A stretch of DNA of 64,000 bases from Pseudomonas abietaniphila (GCF_039697315.1 NZ_CP155619.1:3038001-3102000), one strand, 5' to 3'. Positions 16,295-27,096 are shown, numbered from the stretch's first letter. The notes: a model not told the origin generated them from the sequence alone. Translations and numbers: made by a program.

Positions 16295-18342
16295 GCTGCC
16301 GCTTCCTCACTCAAGCCGGAGTGGCGCAAGAGTGCGTCAATCGAAGGCTCGCGTCCGCGGAAATCGACGAACAGCACCATCGGCGCCTGGGAGCCGCCAC
16401 GGGCCAGAATCGCTTCACGGAACGCGCGACCGGTTTCGGCATTGAGTACGCCGTCTTCTTCGAACTTGGAGAAGGCGTCTGCCGACAGCACTTCAGCCCA
16501 CTTGTAGCTGTAATAACCTGCCGCGTAACCGCCCGCGAAGATGTGCGCGAAGCTGTTGGGGAAGCGGTTGTACGCAGGCGGACGCATCACTGACACCTCG
16601 TCACGCACGCCTTCCAGCACTTGCAGCGTGGTGCGACCGTCGCCGTGGGTGGCGTGCAGTTCGAAGTCGAACAGCGAGAACTCCAGTTGGCGGACCATCA
16701 TCAGGCCGGACTGGAAATTCTTCGCCGCGAGCATTTTTTCCAGCAGGTCCTGTGGCAGCGGCTCGCCGGTTTCGTAGTGACCGGAGATCAGCGCCAGACC
16801 TTCCGGCTCCCAGCACCAGTTCTCCATGAACTGGCTTGGCAGCTCGACCGCATCCCACGCCACGCCATTGATGCCCGAGGCGCCCGCATGTTCGACGCGA
16901 GTCAGCAGGTGATGCAGACCGTGGCCGAATTCGTGGAACAGCGTCGTGACTTCATCGTGGGTCAGCAGGGCAGGTTTGCCCGGTGCCGCCGGGGTGAAGT
17001 TACACACCAGATTGGCGACAGGGCTTTGCAGCGAGCCGGCCGACGTGCGACGACGGTCACGCGCACCGTCCATCCATGCGCCGCCACGCTTGTTGGCGCG
17101 GGCATAGAGGTCGAAGAAGAAGCGGCCGACGTGCTGACCGTTTTCCTTGATCTCGAAGAGGCGAACGTCCGGGTGCCACGTATCAAAGCCTTTCTGCTCG
17201 GCGATTTCGATGCCGTACAGTTTTTGCACAATGGCAAACAAGCCGGTCAACACCTTGTTGATCGGGAAGTAAGCGCGCAGTGCTTCCTGAGAGACGCTGT
17301 AACGCTGTTCACGCAGTTTTTCGCCGTAGAAGCCGCTGTCCCAGCTTTGCAGGTCCGGGCAGCCCTGTTCGGCGGCATAGGCTTTCAGCTGTTGCAGGTC
17401 TTGAGCGGCGAACGGCTTGCTGCGTTTGGCCAGGTCACGCAGGAAACTCAGCACCTGATCGCTGGACTCGGCCATCTTGGTCGCCAGGCTCAGCTCCGAG
17501 AAGCTCGCGAAACCCAGCAGTTTTGCCAGCTCCTGGCGCAGGTCGAGGATCTGTTCCATGACCGGACCATTGTCGTTCTTGCCGGCGTTCGGGCCTTGGT
17601 CCGACGCACGGGTGCAGTAGGCGGCATAAACTTCTTCGCGCAGCGCGCGGTCCTGGGCGTAGGTCATCACCGCGTAGTAGCTCGGGAATTCCAGGGTAAT
17701 CAGGTAACCGTCGAGGTCTTTGGCCTTGGCCGCAGCGGCCATTTGCGCCTTGGCCGAATCGGTCAGACCGGCGAGAACCGCTTCGTCCGTGACGTGCTTG
17801 GTCCAGGCTTGCGTTGCATCGAGCAACTGGTTGGAGAACTGGCTGCCCAACTCCGACAGTTTGCTCTGCACTTCGGCGTAACGCTTCTGCTGCTCGGGCG
17901 GCAGGTCGATGCCCGACAAACGGAAGTCACGCAGCGAGTGTTCCAGAATGGTTTTCTGCGCCACGTCGAAACCGGCGGCTTCCGGGCTGTTGGCCAAGGC
18001 TTCGAATGCCTGGAACAGTTCGCGGTTCTGGCCCATTTCAGTGGAGTACGCGCTCAATGCGAGCAGGCACGACTCGTAGGCTTCGCGCAGTTCGGCGCTG
18101 TTGCACACGGCGTTCAAGTGGCTGACCGGGCTCCAGGCCGCGCCCAGACGATCATTCAGCTCGTCCATCGCCAGCACCAGGCCAGCCCATGTAGGCTGCT
18201 TGCCTTGCTTGGCGAGGATGTCGGCAATCGCGGCGCGGTTGTCGGCAAGAATCTGGTCAATGGCAGGTTTTACGTGCTCGGCGCGGATCGCCGAGAAAGG
18301 TGGCAGGTCGTACGATTGCAAAAGAGGGTTGTTCGCGCTCAC
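16291..18342 (-). CDS. prlC: Oligopeptidase A (M3 family zinc peptidase)
   Basis: 683-residue cytoplasmic thimet-type oligopeptidase that degrades short peptides and cleaved signal peptides. The zinc motif His470-Glu471-x2-His474 (HEFGH) is intact and at almost the same position as in E. coli (469-473). The start is a GTG giving SANNPLLQSYD, with an AAGGTG upstream. The frame continues 12 codons further to an ATG without a ribosome site, which I reject. It heads the prlC-yheV pair and is divergent from the gamma-carbonic anhydrase gene. Confidence 0.95.
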   Translation of the reverse strand: MSANNPLLQSYDLPPFSAIRAEHVKPAIDQILADNRAAIADILAKQGKQPTWAGLVLAMDELNDRLGAAWSPVSHLNAVCNSAELREAYESCLLALSAYSTEMGQNRELFQAFEALANSPEAAGFDVAQKTILEHSLRDFRLSGIDLPPEQQKRYAEVQSKLSELGSQFSNQLLDATQAWTKHVTDEAVLAGLTDSAKAQMAAAAKAKDLDGYLITLEFPSYYAVMTYAQDRALREEVYAAYCTRASDQGPNAGKNDNGPVMEQILDLRQELAKLLGFASFSELSLATKMAESSDQVLSFLRDLAKRSKPFAAQDLQQLKAYAAEQGCPDLQSWDSGFYGEKLREQRYSVSQEALRAYFPINKVLTGLFAIVQKLYGIEIAEQKGFDTWHPDVRLFEIKENGQHVGRFFFDLYARANKRGGAWMDGARDRRRTSAGSLQSPVANLVCNFTPAAPGKPALLTHDEVTTLFHEFGHGLHHLLTRVEHAGASGINGVAWDAVELPSQFMENWCWEPEGLALISGHYETGEPLPQDLLEKMLAAKNFQSGLMMVRQLEFSLFDFELHATHGDGRTTLQVLEGVRDEVSVMRPPAYNRFPNSFAHIFAGGYAAGYYSYKWAEVLSADAFSKFEEDGVLNAETGRAFREAILARGGSQAPMVLFVDFRGREPSIDALLRHSGLSEEAAA

Positions 18343-18432
18343 GGTTTGGCACCTTGGCTGGAAGAAACACCTGAGCATCTTAATTACAATCGGCGCTGAC
18401 CGCAGCTATCAGCGCCAGAGAAGGAGCCTATT

Positions 18433-18981
18433 GTGGCTATTCGCACTTTCCAGAATCACACCCCGGCCCTTGGCGACCGGGCGTTTGTCGATCATTCAGC
18501 CGTCGTCATAGGCGATGTTGAGATCGGCGCTGACAGCTCCGTCTGGCCACTGACGGTAATTCGCGGCGACATGCACCGCATCCGTATCGGCGCCCGCACC
18601 AGCGTTCAGGACGGCAGCGTGCTGCACATCACCCACGCCGGGCCCTTCAACCCGGACGGTTTTCCGCTGTTGATCGGCGACGAAGTGACCATCGGCCACA
18701 AAGTTATGCTGCACGGCTGCACCATCGGCAGCCGCATCCTGATCGGGATGGGCAGCACGATCATGGACGGCGCCGTCGTCGAAGACGAAGTGATCATTGG
18801 CGCTGGCAGCCTGGTGCCGCCGGGCAAGCGCCTGGAAAGGGGGTTTCTGTATGTCGGCCGGCCGGTGAAACAGGCTCGCCCGCTGACCGAGAAGGAAATC
18901 GCCTTCTTCCCCTACAGCGCGGCCAATTACGTGAAGCTCAAAGACCAGCATCTGGCCGAGGGTTTCGACAAACCCTGCTGA
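18433..18981 (+). CDS. Gamma-carbonic-anhydrase-like hexapeptide protein
   Basis: 182-residue left-handed beta-helix protein built from hexapeptide repeats (VVIGDV, VTIGHK, IGSRIL, IIGAGS). It is the YrdA/CaiE-like branch of the gamma-carbonic anhydrase family, with GHKVMLHGC carrying candidate metal histidines. Whether such proteins hydrate CO2 in vivo is often unclear. The start is a GTG six bases after AAGGAG. It is divergent from prlC, with 90 bp between the start codons. Confidence 0.9.
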   Translation: MAIRTFQNHTPALGDRAFVDHSAVVIGDVEIGADSSVWPLTVIRGDMHRIRIGARTSVQDGSVLHITHAGPFNPDGFPLLIGDEVTIGHKVMLHGCTIGSRILIGMGSTIMDGAVVEDEVIIGAGSLVPPGKRLERGFLYVGRPVKQARPLTEKEIAFFPYSAANYVKLKDQHLAEGFDKPC

Positions 18982-19014
18982 GCTAGACAGCTTTCCCCTG
19001 GACACTGATCAACC

Positions 19015-19104
19015 TGTGGGAGCGAATTCATTCGCGAGACGTCGGTCCATTCGACGCATTTTCTAAAGAACTACGGGCCTCTCGCGAATAAATTCGCTCC
19101 CACA
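19015..19104. repeat. REPIN, GAATTCATTCGCG class
   Basis: A 90-bp inverted element, left arm tgtgggagcgaattcattcg and right arm gcgaataaattcgctcccac, in the gap between the gamma-carbonic anhydrase and HAD genes. Confidence 0.9.
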
Positions 19105-19152
19105 GGCTAAGTGCATCACCCACACATTCTCTTCAAGCTTCTGAGAGACGAC

Positions 19153-19803
19153 ATGCATTACCAGAATATTCTGTTCGACCTGGACGGCACGCTGACCGAT
19201 CCACGCGAAGGCATCACGCGTTCGATCCAGTTCGCCCTGAGCAAACTGGGGATCGATGAGCCCGACATCACTCGCCTTGAGCACTTCATCGGGCCGCCCC
19301 TGTTGCAGCAATTCATGCGCGCCTACGATTTCGATGAGGCCAAAGCGTGGGAAGCGGTAGGTTTCTATCGCGAGCGTTTCAAGGTCACCGGCCTGTACGA
19401 AAACCTGGTGTTCGATGGCGTTTTCGAGCTGCTCGACTTGTTGTCCGATCAAGGCCGCACGTTGTTTATCGCGACGTCCAAGCCGTGGGTATTCGCCCAT
19501 GAGATCGCCCGGCATTTCGACTTTGCGCGGCACTTCAAGCTGATCTACGGCAGCGAGCTGGACGGCACGCGGACCGATAAGGTCGAATTGATTCGTCACC
19601 TGCTGGACGAGGAAAAACTCGATCCCAAGCAGACATTGATGATCGGCGACCGCAAACACGACCTGATTGGCGGCAAGCGCAACGGGCTGGACGTGGCGGC
19701 GGTGGGGTATGGGTTTGGCAGCCGCGAAGAGTTGGAAGCTGAAGCGCCGACGTATCATTTTGAGTCGCTGATGGCGCTGCATCAGGCGTTTCTCAAGTCC
19801 TGA
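19153..19803 (+). CDS. HAD-superfamily phosphatase (Gph-like)
   Basis: 216-residue hydrolase with the four HAD motifs: DLDGT (nucleophile Asp9, acid Asp11), the ATSKP segment with the motif II residue, a Lys in motif III, and IGDRKHD for Mg binding. The alpha-helical cap is of subfamily I. It most resembles phosphoglycolate phosphatases and 5'-nucleotidase-like HAD proteins; the substrate cannot be read from sequence. The start ATG gives MHYQNILFDLDG, as expected; the longer frame from 19111 is not supported. Confidence 0.88.
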   Translation: MHYQNILFDLDGTLTDPREGITRSIQFALSKLGIDEPDITRLEHFIGPPLLQQFMRAYDFDEAKAWEAVGFYRERFKVTGLYENLVFDGVFELLDLLSDQGRTLFIATSKPWVFAHEIARHFDFARHFKLIYGSELDGTRTDKVELIRHLLDEEKLDPKQTLMIGDRKHDLIGGKRNGLDVAAVGYGFGSREELEAEAPTYHFESLMALHQAFLKS

Positions 19804-19839
19804 CAGCCCCGCATCCCGTTGTAGGATCCGAGGTAACGC

Positions 19840-20901
19840 TCAAGGCTTCGCCAATCGCTCCAGCGCGGCCTTGCGCTCGTCCTTGGGCAAGCCGCCGATC
19901 TTTTCGACGGCTGCATAAAACGCCGTCCAGTCACCGTTCACCTGCCTGAACAGCGCCTCGAACGACGGCACCCACTGATCATAAAGCCCGATCGGCAATA
20001 GCCGGGCGTTGTTCATGGGCGCGTACACCCACGCGTCGAAACGCTTGTCGCCGCCCCATTGGCTGTCGCGCATCTGTTGGTATTCACTGCGCAGACGCTC
20101 GAATTCTGCCGCTTTTCGCTGGCGCATGGCGTCCGCGTCGAGAGGCTCGGCGTAAAGCGCTTTGAGACGATCCCGGGTATTGAGCACAAGTTGCGTGAGT
20201 TGATCGCGACGTTGCGTTTCCGACGACGCTGTCTCGGGCGGCAATCCTCGAGCCGCCCGCCACTGCCGAGTGCCTTCTTGTTCAACGAAGGTGGCGTAGG
20301 ACTCATTGAACTCACTGTCGTCCTTCACATAAAACCGCTGGTGCGCCAGCTCGTGAAAAATCAGCGTCGCCAGCCGTTCATCACCCCAAGTCATCATTGA
20401 GCTGATGATGGGGTCGTTGAACCAGCCCAAGGTCGAATAGGCCTCGACGCCGCTGACGTAAACGTCCTTGCCTTCAAGCTTCTGCAACGCCGCTTCCCCT
20501 CGCGCCGCGTTCTGGTCGTAGTAACCGCGATAGGCGACGCAACCTGCGATGGGGAAGCAGTGGGTCACCGGATCAAGGGAAAACTCGCCCGTGGCGAAGA
20601 CGTTCCAGACCACATAGGGCCGGTGGATGTCGGCGAACAGTCGATAGCTTTGGTTATCCGGCAGATGCAAATGCTGGCTGGCGAACTCGCGGGCCTGCTG
20701 CGACTTGAGCAACCGGTCGCGCAGCTTGGGATCACGCTGCGGATCGGCAATGACATCGCTCACTGGCTCGCGCGCCCGGAGCAAGGCCAACTGGCCGCTG
20801 GCCAACTGCGTGTAATAGGAAAGACTGGAACAGCCGCTGAGGAGTAAAATCGCTAGCATCGGCAAGCCGCGCCGGAACCACGTCATTTTGAATCGATTCA
20901 T
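19840..20901 (-). CDS. Predicted zinc aminopeptidase lipoprotein
   Basis: 353-residue protein with a lipoprotein signal: hydrophobic stretch 13-22 and lipobox LLSGC with acylated Cys24. The zinc motif His183-Glu184-x2-His187 (HELAH) with ESYATF after it matches the putative bacterial aminopeptidase family (Aminopep). It would be anchored in the outer or inner membrane facing the periplasm. Start: the outer ATG gives MNRFKMTWFRR; the inner Met6 is also possible. It is convergent with the HAD gene upstream of it on the map and divergent from the lipoprotein at 21013. Confidence 0.87.
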   Translation of the reverse strand: MNRFKMTWFRRGLPMLAILLLSGCSSLSYYTQLASGQLALLRAREPVSDVIADPQRDPKLRDRLLKSQQAREFASQHLHLPDNQSYRLFADIHRPYVVWNVFATGEFSLDPVTHCFPIAGCVAYRGYYDQNAARGEAALQKLEGKDVYVSGVEAYSTLGWFNDPIISSMMTWGDERLATLIFHELAHQRFYVKDDSEFNESYATFVEQEGTRQWRAARGLPPETASSETQRRDQLTQLVLNTRDRLKALYAEPLDADAMRQRKAAEFERLRSEYQQMRDSQWGGDKRFDAWVYAPMNNARLLPIGLYDQWVPSFEALFRQVNGDWTAFYAAVEKIGGLPKDERKAALERLAKP

Positions 20902-21012
20902 TCAGCGGCCTTAACGAAGAAAAAACACAAGATGCACAGCGTCAGCTGTTATGCCGCAGAGCCGGCCTGCGACGCAACCACCCTCGTCATCAGCCTGAAT
21001 GCGGAGTCTGCC

Positions 21013-21429
21013 ATGCGCCTGCCCCTGTCGATCATTGCCCTGATTCTGCTGGCCGGATGCGCAGGGCCATTGCCCGCGGTCGATCCGCAACAAGCCTGGG
21101 TCGACCTTCACACCTACACCGGCAAGACGCTGATGGCTGACAAGCTGGACGGTGTACGTACGGAAGATGGCCGCTATTTTCAGGTCACGCCAGGCAAGCA
21201 CAAGCTGGAAGTGCGCTACGACTATGAGTACGCGCCCGGTGGACTGGGGCTTTCGATGGACATTTACAACGAGCTGACCTGCTACGTGACGATCAATTAC
21301 GACCATTTCGAGGCAGGCCACCGTTATCGCCTCGACGTGCGCCATATCGCCAACAGCATCGACGCCCAGCTACGAGACGAACAACGCAAGGTCTTGGCGG
21401 AAGAGGGCGATATTTTCTGTATTCCGTGA
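21013..21429 (+). CDS. Small lipoprotein of the PA0061/PA0062 type
   Basis: 138-residue lipoprotein: signal 1-15, lipobox LLAGC, lipidated Cys16. The mature part has the PGKHKLEVRYDYE segment near its middle, with a single Cys in the C-terminal tail (IFCIP) and another in LTCYVT, possibly a disulfide. Function unknown. The start ATG follows CGGAG; the open frame starts 81 bp earlier but without a signal peptide. I recall similar lipoproteins at the same place in other Pseudomonas. Confidence 0.82.
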   Translation: MRLPLSIIALILLAGCAGPLPAVDPQQAWVDLHTYTGKTLMADKLDGVRTEDGRYFQVTPGKHKLEVRYDYEYAPGGLGLSMDIYNELTCYVTINYDHFEAGHRYRLDVRHIANSIDAQLRDEQRKVLAEEGDIFCIP

Positions 21430-21469
21430 CATCGCTCGTCGCTACACGGTGTTTTGCCGGGTGATGATT

Positions 21470-21558
21470 TGTGGGAGAGAGCTTGCTCGAATACTGGGTG
21501 ACAGACCCGGAAGCGTGATGGTTGTCACGGCCTCTTCGTGAGCAAGCTCACTCCCACA
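21470..21558. repeat. REPIN, AGCTTGCTCGCG class variant
   Basis: Arms tgtgggagagagcttgctcg and tgagcaagctcactcccaca, 89 bp, between the lipoprotein and DUF1161 genes. Both arms carry a substitution (GAGAGAGC / TGAGC) compared with the 11130 copy. Confidence 0.85.
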
Positions 21559-21580
21559 GTAGAGTGTTCGGTGTACGAAC

Positions 21581-21814
21581 TCACTGATCATTCTTTTGGT
21601 AAATGATCTTCTTCGTGCCGTTTTCGCAGGTGCCCACGACCATGTTCTGGTCGTGAACTTCTTCGTTGCTGACGACTTCCAGCGTGTATGAACTGACGTT
21701 CTGCGCCTGGATCTTGGCTTCGATTTCGGCCTTGAGTTCTTCGCAGGGTTTGGGAGCAGCGAACACGCTGGTGGTCAGTGCACTGATGATCAAGGTTGCG
21801 GCGATGCGTTTCAT
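21581..21814 (-). CDS. DUF1161 periplasmic protein (copy 1)
   Basis: 77-residue exported protein: signal peptide 1-19 (VFA-AP), then a small domain with two cysteines (CEELKAEIEAK and VVGTCENG) that could pair. It ends in a TKKIIYQ strand. The start ATG has a strong AAGGAG. A paralogue of the same length and layout lies at 23731, on the other side of osmC and the flavin monooxygenase. Function of the family is not known. Confidence 0.88.
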   Translation of the reverse strand: MKRIAATLIISALTTSVFAAPKPCEELKAEIEAKIQAQNVSSYTLEVVSNEEVHDQNMVVGTCENGTKKIIYQKNDQ

Positions 21815-21946
21815 GTTCGACTCCTTCGATGCCGTGCGAGTCGCATCGGCCCTGCATATGACCTTGCCGCGACGAGCCGGTTCTCTCAGGCCCAAAACGC
21901 AGATGACCCGCATGTGCGGGTCATCGGGTATTGCAACACCGAAGGA

Positions 21947-22378
21947 TCAGCTCAGCAGCGTGGCATCCAGCGTGATTTTGGCGTTCAGCACTTTGGAGAC
22001 CGGGCAGCCTTCTTTGGCCATTGCGGTCAATTTCTCGAATTGCTCTTGAGTCGCGCCTGGCACCTTGGCTTTCAGGGTGAGGTGCACAGCAGTGATCGCG
22101 AAGCCGCCATCGACCTGATCGAGTGTGACGTCAGCGGTGGTGTCGATGCTGTCGGCTTTCAGGTTTTCACCGCCCAGAATCATCGACAGGGCCATCGAGA
22201 AGCAACCCGCGTGGGCTGCGCCAATCAGTTCTTCAGGGTTGGTGCCTTTACCGCCTTCGAAGCGGGCCTTGAAACCGTAAGGGGCTTCACGCAGTACGCC
22301 GGTTTCAGTGGAGATGCTACCGATACCTGTTTTCAGGTCGCCTTCCCAGTGGGCGGATGCTTTCTTGACGATGCTCAT
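21947..22378 (-). CDS. osmC: OsmC-type organic hydroperoxide reductase
   Basis: 143-residue thiol peroxidase that reduces organic hydroperoxides. The two redox cysteines Cys59 (AHAGCFSMAL) and Cys125 (EGCPVSKVL) are present, and the opening SIVKKASAHWEGDLKTG is that of OsmC proper, not Ohr. Usually induced by osmotic stress and stationary phase. The 290-bp upstream region is long for a single gene, which fits complex control. Confidence 0.95.
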   Translation of the reverse strand: MSIVKKASAHWEGDLKTGIGSISTETGVLREAPYGFKARFEGGKGTNPEELIGAAHAGCFSMALSMILGGENLKADSIDTTADVTLDQVDGGFAITAVHLTLKAKVPGATQEQFEKLTAMAKEGCPVSKVLNAKITLDATLLS

Positions 22379-22668
22379 GGTGTCTCCTCATGAATGAAAA
22401 AGTGCGAGTGATCGCACGTGGACCAAAAGTCTGAGGAGTGTAGGCGGGAGTTAGTTCAACGGTTATGACATGCGTGCTGAATTTGTCTTTTTTTTAAGAT
22501 GGAAAATCCGACCAAATTAGTAGGAATTTTCTCTCTGCCCATTGCAACCTCAAAATCCGGCCTTATCCTATGGCTTAACGCAAATATTTAGGCTTAACGC
22601 AGGCTTTGCTCTCACGCCTCAAACGTTTAAGGCGTCAGACCAAGCCCCAAGAGGATCAACGGCGGCCT
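22379..22668. other. Divergent promoter region osmC / flavin monooxygenase
   Basis: 290 bp, A+T-rich in the middle (tttttttaagat at about 22490, tttaggcttaac at 22587). A direct repeat ggcttaacgca occurs at about 22573 and 22591, immediately before the monooxygenase leader. No gene or REP is seen. The repeat may be an operator, but no regulator is identified. Confidence 0.5.
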
Positions 22669-23670
22669 ATGAAACGATTAGCTGATGTGAAGATTTCCAC
22701 CCTCGACCTGGTGCCGGTTCGCGAGGACAAAGGCCCGGCCGTCTCGCTGCGCAATTCGCTGGACCTGGCGCAACACGTCGAAAAATGGGGATACAACCGA
22801 TTCTGGGTCGCTGAACACCACAACATGGACGGCATCGCCAGTTCGGCGACTTCAGTGCTGCTGGCGTATCTGGCGGGCGGCACGTCGACCATCCGCGTCG
22901 GTTCGGGGGGCGTGATGCTGCCCAACCATGCGCCATTGGTGATCGCAGAGCAGTTCGGCACCCTTGCCAGTCTGTTTCCGGGCCGTATCGACCTGGGTCT
23001 GGGCCGCGCGCCGGGCTCCGATCAGATGACCGCACGCGCCCTGCGCCGTGAACGCTCCGGCAGCGCTGACGACTTCCCCGATGACGTCGCGGAACTCATG
23101 AGCTACCTCGGTCCGCGCCAGCCGCACCAACGCGTCATCGCCGTACCAGGCACCAACACCAACGTGCCGATCTGGTTGCTGGGTTCAAGCCTTTTCAGCG
23201 CCCAACTGGCCGGTCAGCGTGGATTGCCGTATGCGTTCGCCTCGCACTTCGCACCGCGTTACATGCACGAAGCCATTCGGGTCTATCGCAACCACTTCCA
23301 GCCTTCCGAGGTGCTCGACAAGCCTTACGTCATGCTTGGCGTGCCGTTGGCCGCCGCCGATACAGACGAGCAGGCGGAGTATCTGGTGACGTCGGTGTAC
23401 CAGCGCATTCTTAACCTGATGCGCGGGCAGAGCCTGATGCAGAAACCCCCGGTCGAGAGCATGAACGGCCTGTGGCTGCCCCATGAACGCGAAGCGGTCA
23501 TGGACTTCCTGGGGCTTGCGATGGTGGGCGGCCCGGAGAAGATCCGCGCCAAGCTGGACGTGTTGCTGGAGCAGACCGACGCCGACGAGCTGATTTTTAC
23601 CTGCGACATGTATGAGCACGCTGACCGGCTGCGCTCTTACGAGATTCTGGCGCAGGTCGCGAAAGGCTAG
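22669..23670 (+). CDS. LLM-class flavin-dependent monooxygenase (MsnO8/YhbW type)
   Basis: 333-residue bacterial-luciferase-like TIM-barrel protein. Segments typical of the group are [23 protein letters not shown], and [14 protein letters not shown]. These enzymes use reduced FMN to oxygenate small substrates; the substrate is unknown. The start [10 protein letters not shown] is as in relatives; the ribosome site is weak (GAGG 15 bases upstream). It is followed by a strong bidirectional terminator, so it is monocistronic. Confidence 0.88.
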   Translation: MKRLADVKISTLDLVPVREDKGPAVSLRNSLDLAQHVEKWGYNRFWVAEHHNMDGIASSATSVLLAYLAGGTSTIRVGSGGVMLPNHAPLVIAEQFGTLASLFPGRIDLGLGRAPGSDQMTARALRRERSGSADDFPDDVAELMSYLGPRQPHQRVIAVPGTNTNVPIWLLGSSLFSAQLAGQRGLPYAFASHFAPRYMHEAIRVYRNHFQPSEVLDKPYVMLGVPLAAADTDEQAEYLVTSVYQRILNLMRGQSLMQKPPVESMNGLWLPHEREAVMDFLGLAMVGGPEKIRAKLDVLLEQTDADELIFTCDMYEHADRLRSYEILAQVAKG

Positions 23671-23676
23671 TTTCCG

Positions 23677-23717
23677 CACACAAAAAAACCGACGCCAAAC
23701 GCGTCGGTTTTTTGTGT
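23677..23717. terminator. Bidirectional intrinsic terminator
   Basis: Stem ccgacgc / gcgtcgg extended by A and T runs and by cacac / gtgtg ends, loop of five bases (caaac). It serves both the monooxygenase gene (plus) and the convergent DUF1161 gene (minus). Confidence 0.9.
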
Positions 23718-23730
23718 ACAACGGGCTGAA

Positions 23731-23955
23731 TCAGCCGCGCTTGTAGACAATTTCCTTGCTGCCGCCGTCGCAGGTGCCTACGACCTTACCGTCTGCGGCG
23801 CTGCCTTTGTCCACCGCCTCCAGCGTGTAGGACGACACACCTTTGGCCTTGATCTTCGCGTCGATGTCCGCCTTCACGTCATCGCACGACTTCCCGGCCG
23901 CCAAGGTGGTGCCCGCAATACTCAACAACCCAACCGCCAAAAGAATCTTCTTCAT
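23731..23955 (-). CDS. DUF1161 periplasmic protein (copy 2)
   Basis: 74-residue exported protein with signal peptide 1-19 (TLA-AG) and the same two-cysteine layout as the copy at 21581 (CDDVKADIDAK, VVGTCDGG), ending in a KEIVYKRG strand. About half of the mature residues look identical between the two copies. Strong start context GAGTGTGACC is unremarkable. Likely an ancient local duplication. Confidence 0.87.
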   Translation of the reverse strand: MKKILLAVGLLSIAGTTLAAGKSCDDVKADIDAKIKAKGVSSYTLEAVDKGSAADGKVVGTCDGGSKEIVYKRG

Positions 23956-24104
23956 CGGTCACACTCCCTCGTCAGGCGCTTTCAAGCGTAATAGGCCGCT
24001 GGTGATCAGCGGCCCGTCACAGAGTCCTCGCGTCCGAGTTCACGAACGGCGGGGTATGTATAGCGAAGGTTGTGGCACTCGGCCAGTCCAAAAGTTCAGG
24101 TTTT

Positions 24105-24320
24105 TCAGCTGTTATCGATGCGGAAGCCCACTTTGATGGTCACTTGAAAGTGAGCCACTTTCCCGTCCTTGATGTGCCCGCGGGTCTCCAGCACTTCGAA
24201 CCACTCCATGAGCTTGACGCTCTTGGCGGCCTGGGCAATCGCATTCTGAATCGCATCATCAGTGCTGGTGGTCGACGAGCCGACCAGTTCGAGCATCTTG
24301 TAGGTGTGGTGATCAGTCAT
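24105..24320 (-). CDS. Dodecin family flavin-binding protein
   Basis: 71-residue dodecin: the single-domain beta-alpha-beta-beta fold that assembles into a hollow dodecamer storing flavin. Family landmarks are the YKMLELVGSST start, AIQNAIAQAAKSV helix, the WFEVLETRG strand with the flavin-stacking Trp, and the final VTIKVGF. The start ATG follows GAGGA; the frame is open five codons further up without support. Confidence 0.93.
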   Translation of the reverse strand: MTDHHTYKMLELVGSSTTSTDDAIQNAIAQAAKSVKLMEWFEVLETRGHIKDGKVAHFQVTIKVGFRIDNS

Positions 24321-24522
24321 GGCAGTTTTCCTCAAATGGTCTTCGATTGGAGCGTAGCAGCGAATGTGCTGCTGACATCCGGTGTGGCTTGCCTACCTTT
24401 GAGGCGCCCAATTGAGCTGAAAAGTTCATAAAAAGCGGCTCTTCGAAACGCGCACTGCACTTTCTGAAAACCCTGTAGTCGGAAACAACACACGCCACTC
24501 ATCATCGCAGGAGAGTCAAATC

Positions 24523-24849
24523 ATGGCATTCACGTCATCCCGTAAAGCGTCATTGCAAAGCATGGAAGCCGAGATCGAGAGTCTGCTCAAGTCACTTGAG
24601 AGCTTGAAGTCGGACGCTTCGGACGAGTCGCGCAAGACCTTGAAGACCCTGAAAGCCAACGCCGAAAGCGCGCTGAGCCATTCGCGCAGCCTGCTGAGCG
24701 ATGTCTATGAAGACGTCAAAGTGAAAACACGCGAAACCGGCGTTGCCACGCGTGACTACGCCCAGGAACACCCTTGGACCACTGCGGGTGTCGCCGTGGG
24801 TGCAATCGGTCTGCTGGCAGCATATCTGCTGGTCAAGCGCGGTCACTGA
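24523..24849 (+). CDS. DUF883 / ElaB-YqjD-like membrane protein
   Basis: 108-residue protein with a long amphipathic, probably coiled-coil region (residues 8-75) full of Glu, Lys and Ser, then an HPWTTAGVAVGAIGLLAAYLL membrane tail. E. coli YqjD and ElaB of this family tie ribosomes to the inner membrane in stationary phase; the same role is only inferred here. AGGAG precedes the ATG. Its stop is directly adjacent to the trpI stop (convergent). Confidence 0.88.
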   Translation: MAFTSSRKASLQSMEAEIESLLKSLESLKSDASDESRKTLKTLKANAESALSHSRSLLSDVYEDVKVKTRETGVATRDYAQEHPWTTAGVAVGAIGLLAAYLLVKRGH

Positions 24850-25749
24850 TTACACCTGACCCGAACGCTCAAGCTCGTTTTTGAGCCACTGAGCAAGCTG
24901 CTGCGCGCGTCCGTCCGCAGCACGTTTGGGTACCCACAACGCCAGTTGCGCCGGGGTTTCACTGAAACCCCATGGCGCAGCGAGGCGTCCTGCTTTTAGG
25001 TCGTCCGCGACCAGCGGCTCCGGGGCGATGGCAATTCCAAGTCCTGCAACGGCAGCCTCCAGCAAGTAATAAAGATGCTCGAAACCCTGGCCGTAGTGCA
25101 GCGCGTCGGGATCGATGCCGTTCTGCTTCGCCCAACTGGGCCATGCTTGCAAACGTGACAAGGTTTGCAGAAGAGGCTCGCCCTGCAATGCGTGCGCCGG
25201 CGCGTGGCGGAGTGTCTCGAATCGCGCGAAACGAGGGCTCAAGACCGGGCCGATGCGTTCACTCGCCAGTTCGAAGACCTGCATGTCCGCAGGCCAGGGC
25301 GGCTCTGCAAAGACCAGCAATGCATCCAGACCCGGTCGTCGTGGATCAAGATCCCCTTCGCCAGCGGACAAATGCAGCCGCAGATCAGGAAGGTCGCTGT
25401 TCAGCCTTCCCAGCCGAGGGATGAACCATCGCGCCAGAAGACTTCCCGAGCAGCCGAGTACGAATGGCGCATCGGCGCTGCCCTGACTCAGTTCGGCGCA
25501 GACGCTGCGCAGTCGATCGAACGCTTCGCCGCTGACATCTCTCAGACGAATGCCCGCATCTGTGAGTTTCAGGCCGCGACCGTCCTTGCTGAACAGGCTG
25601 ACGCCCAAGTGCTCCTCCAGAACCTTCAGCTGTCGGCTGACGGCGCCATGAGTCACGTGCAGTTGTTCCGCAGCCTGACTGACGCTGTTAAGACGGGCGG
25701 TGGCTTCAAAGGCGCGCAACGCGTTCAGCGGGGGAAGGTCTCGGCTCAT
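24850..25749 (-). CDS. trpI: TrpI, LysR-type activator of trpBA
   Basis: 299-residue LysR regulator: winged helix-turn-helix at residues 8-66 ([19 protein letters not shown]) and a substrate-binding effector domain. In Pseudomonas, TrpI senses indole-3-glycerol phosphate and switches on trpBA. Identification rests on the divergent position 120 bp from trpB together with the [14 protein letters not shown] opening. It is autoregulated in known cases. Confidence 0.93.
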   Translation of the reverse strand: MSRDLPPLNALRAFEATARLNSVSQAAEQLHVTHGAVSRQLKVLEEHLGVSLFSKDGRGLKLTDAGIRLRDVSGEAFDRLRSVCAELSQGSADAPFVLGCSGSLLARWFIPRLGRLNSDLPDLRLHLSAGEGDLDPRRPGLDALLVFAEPPWPADMQVFELASERIGPVLSPRFARFETLRHAPAHALQGEPLLQTLSRLQAWPSWAKQNGIDPDALHYGQGFEHLYYLLEAAVAGLGIAIAPEPLVADDLKAGRLAAPWGFSETPAQLALWVPKRAADGRAQQLAQWLKNELERSGQV

Positions 25750-27095
<1,346 letters not shown>

Positions 27096-27096
<1 letters not shown>

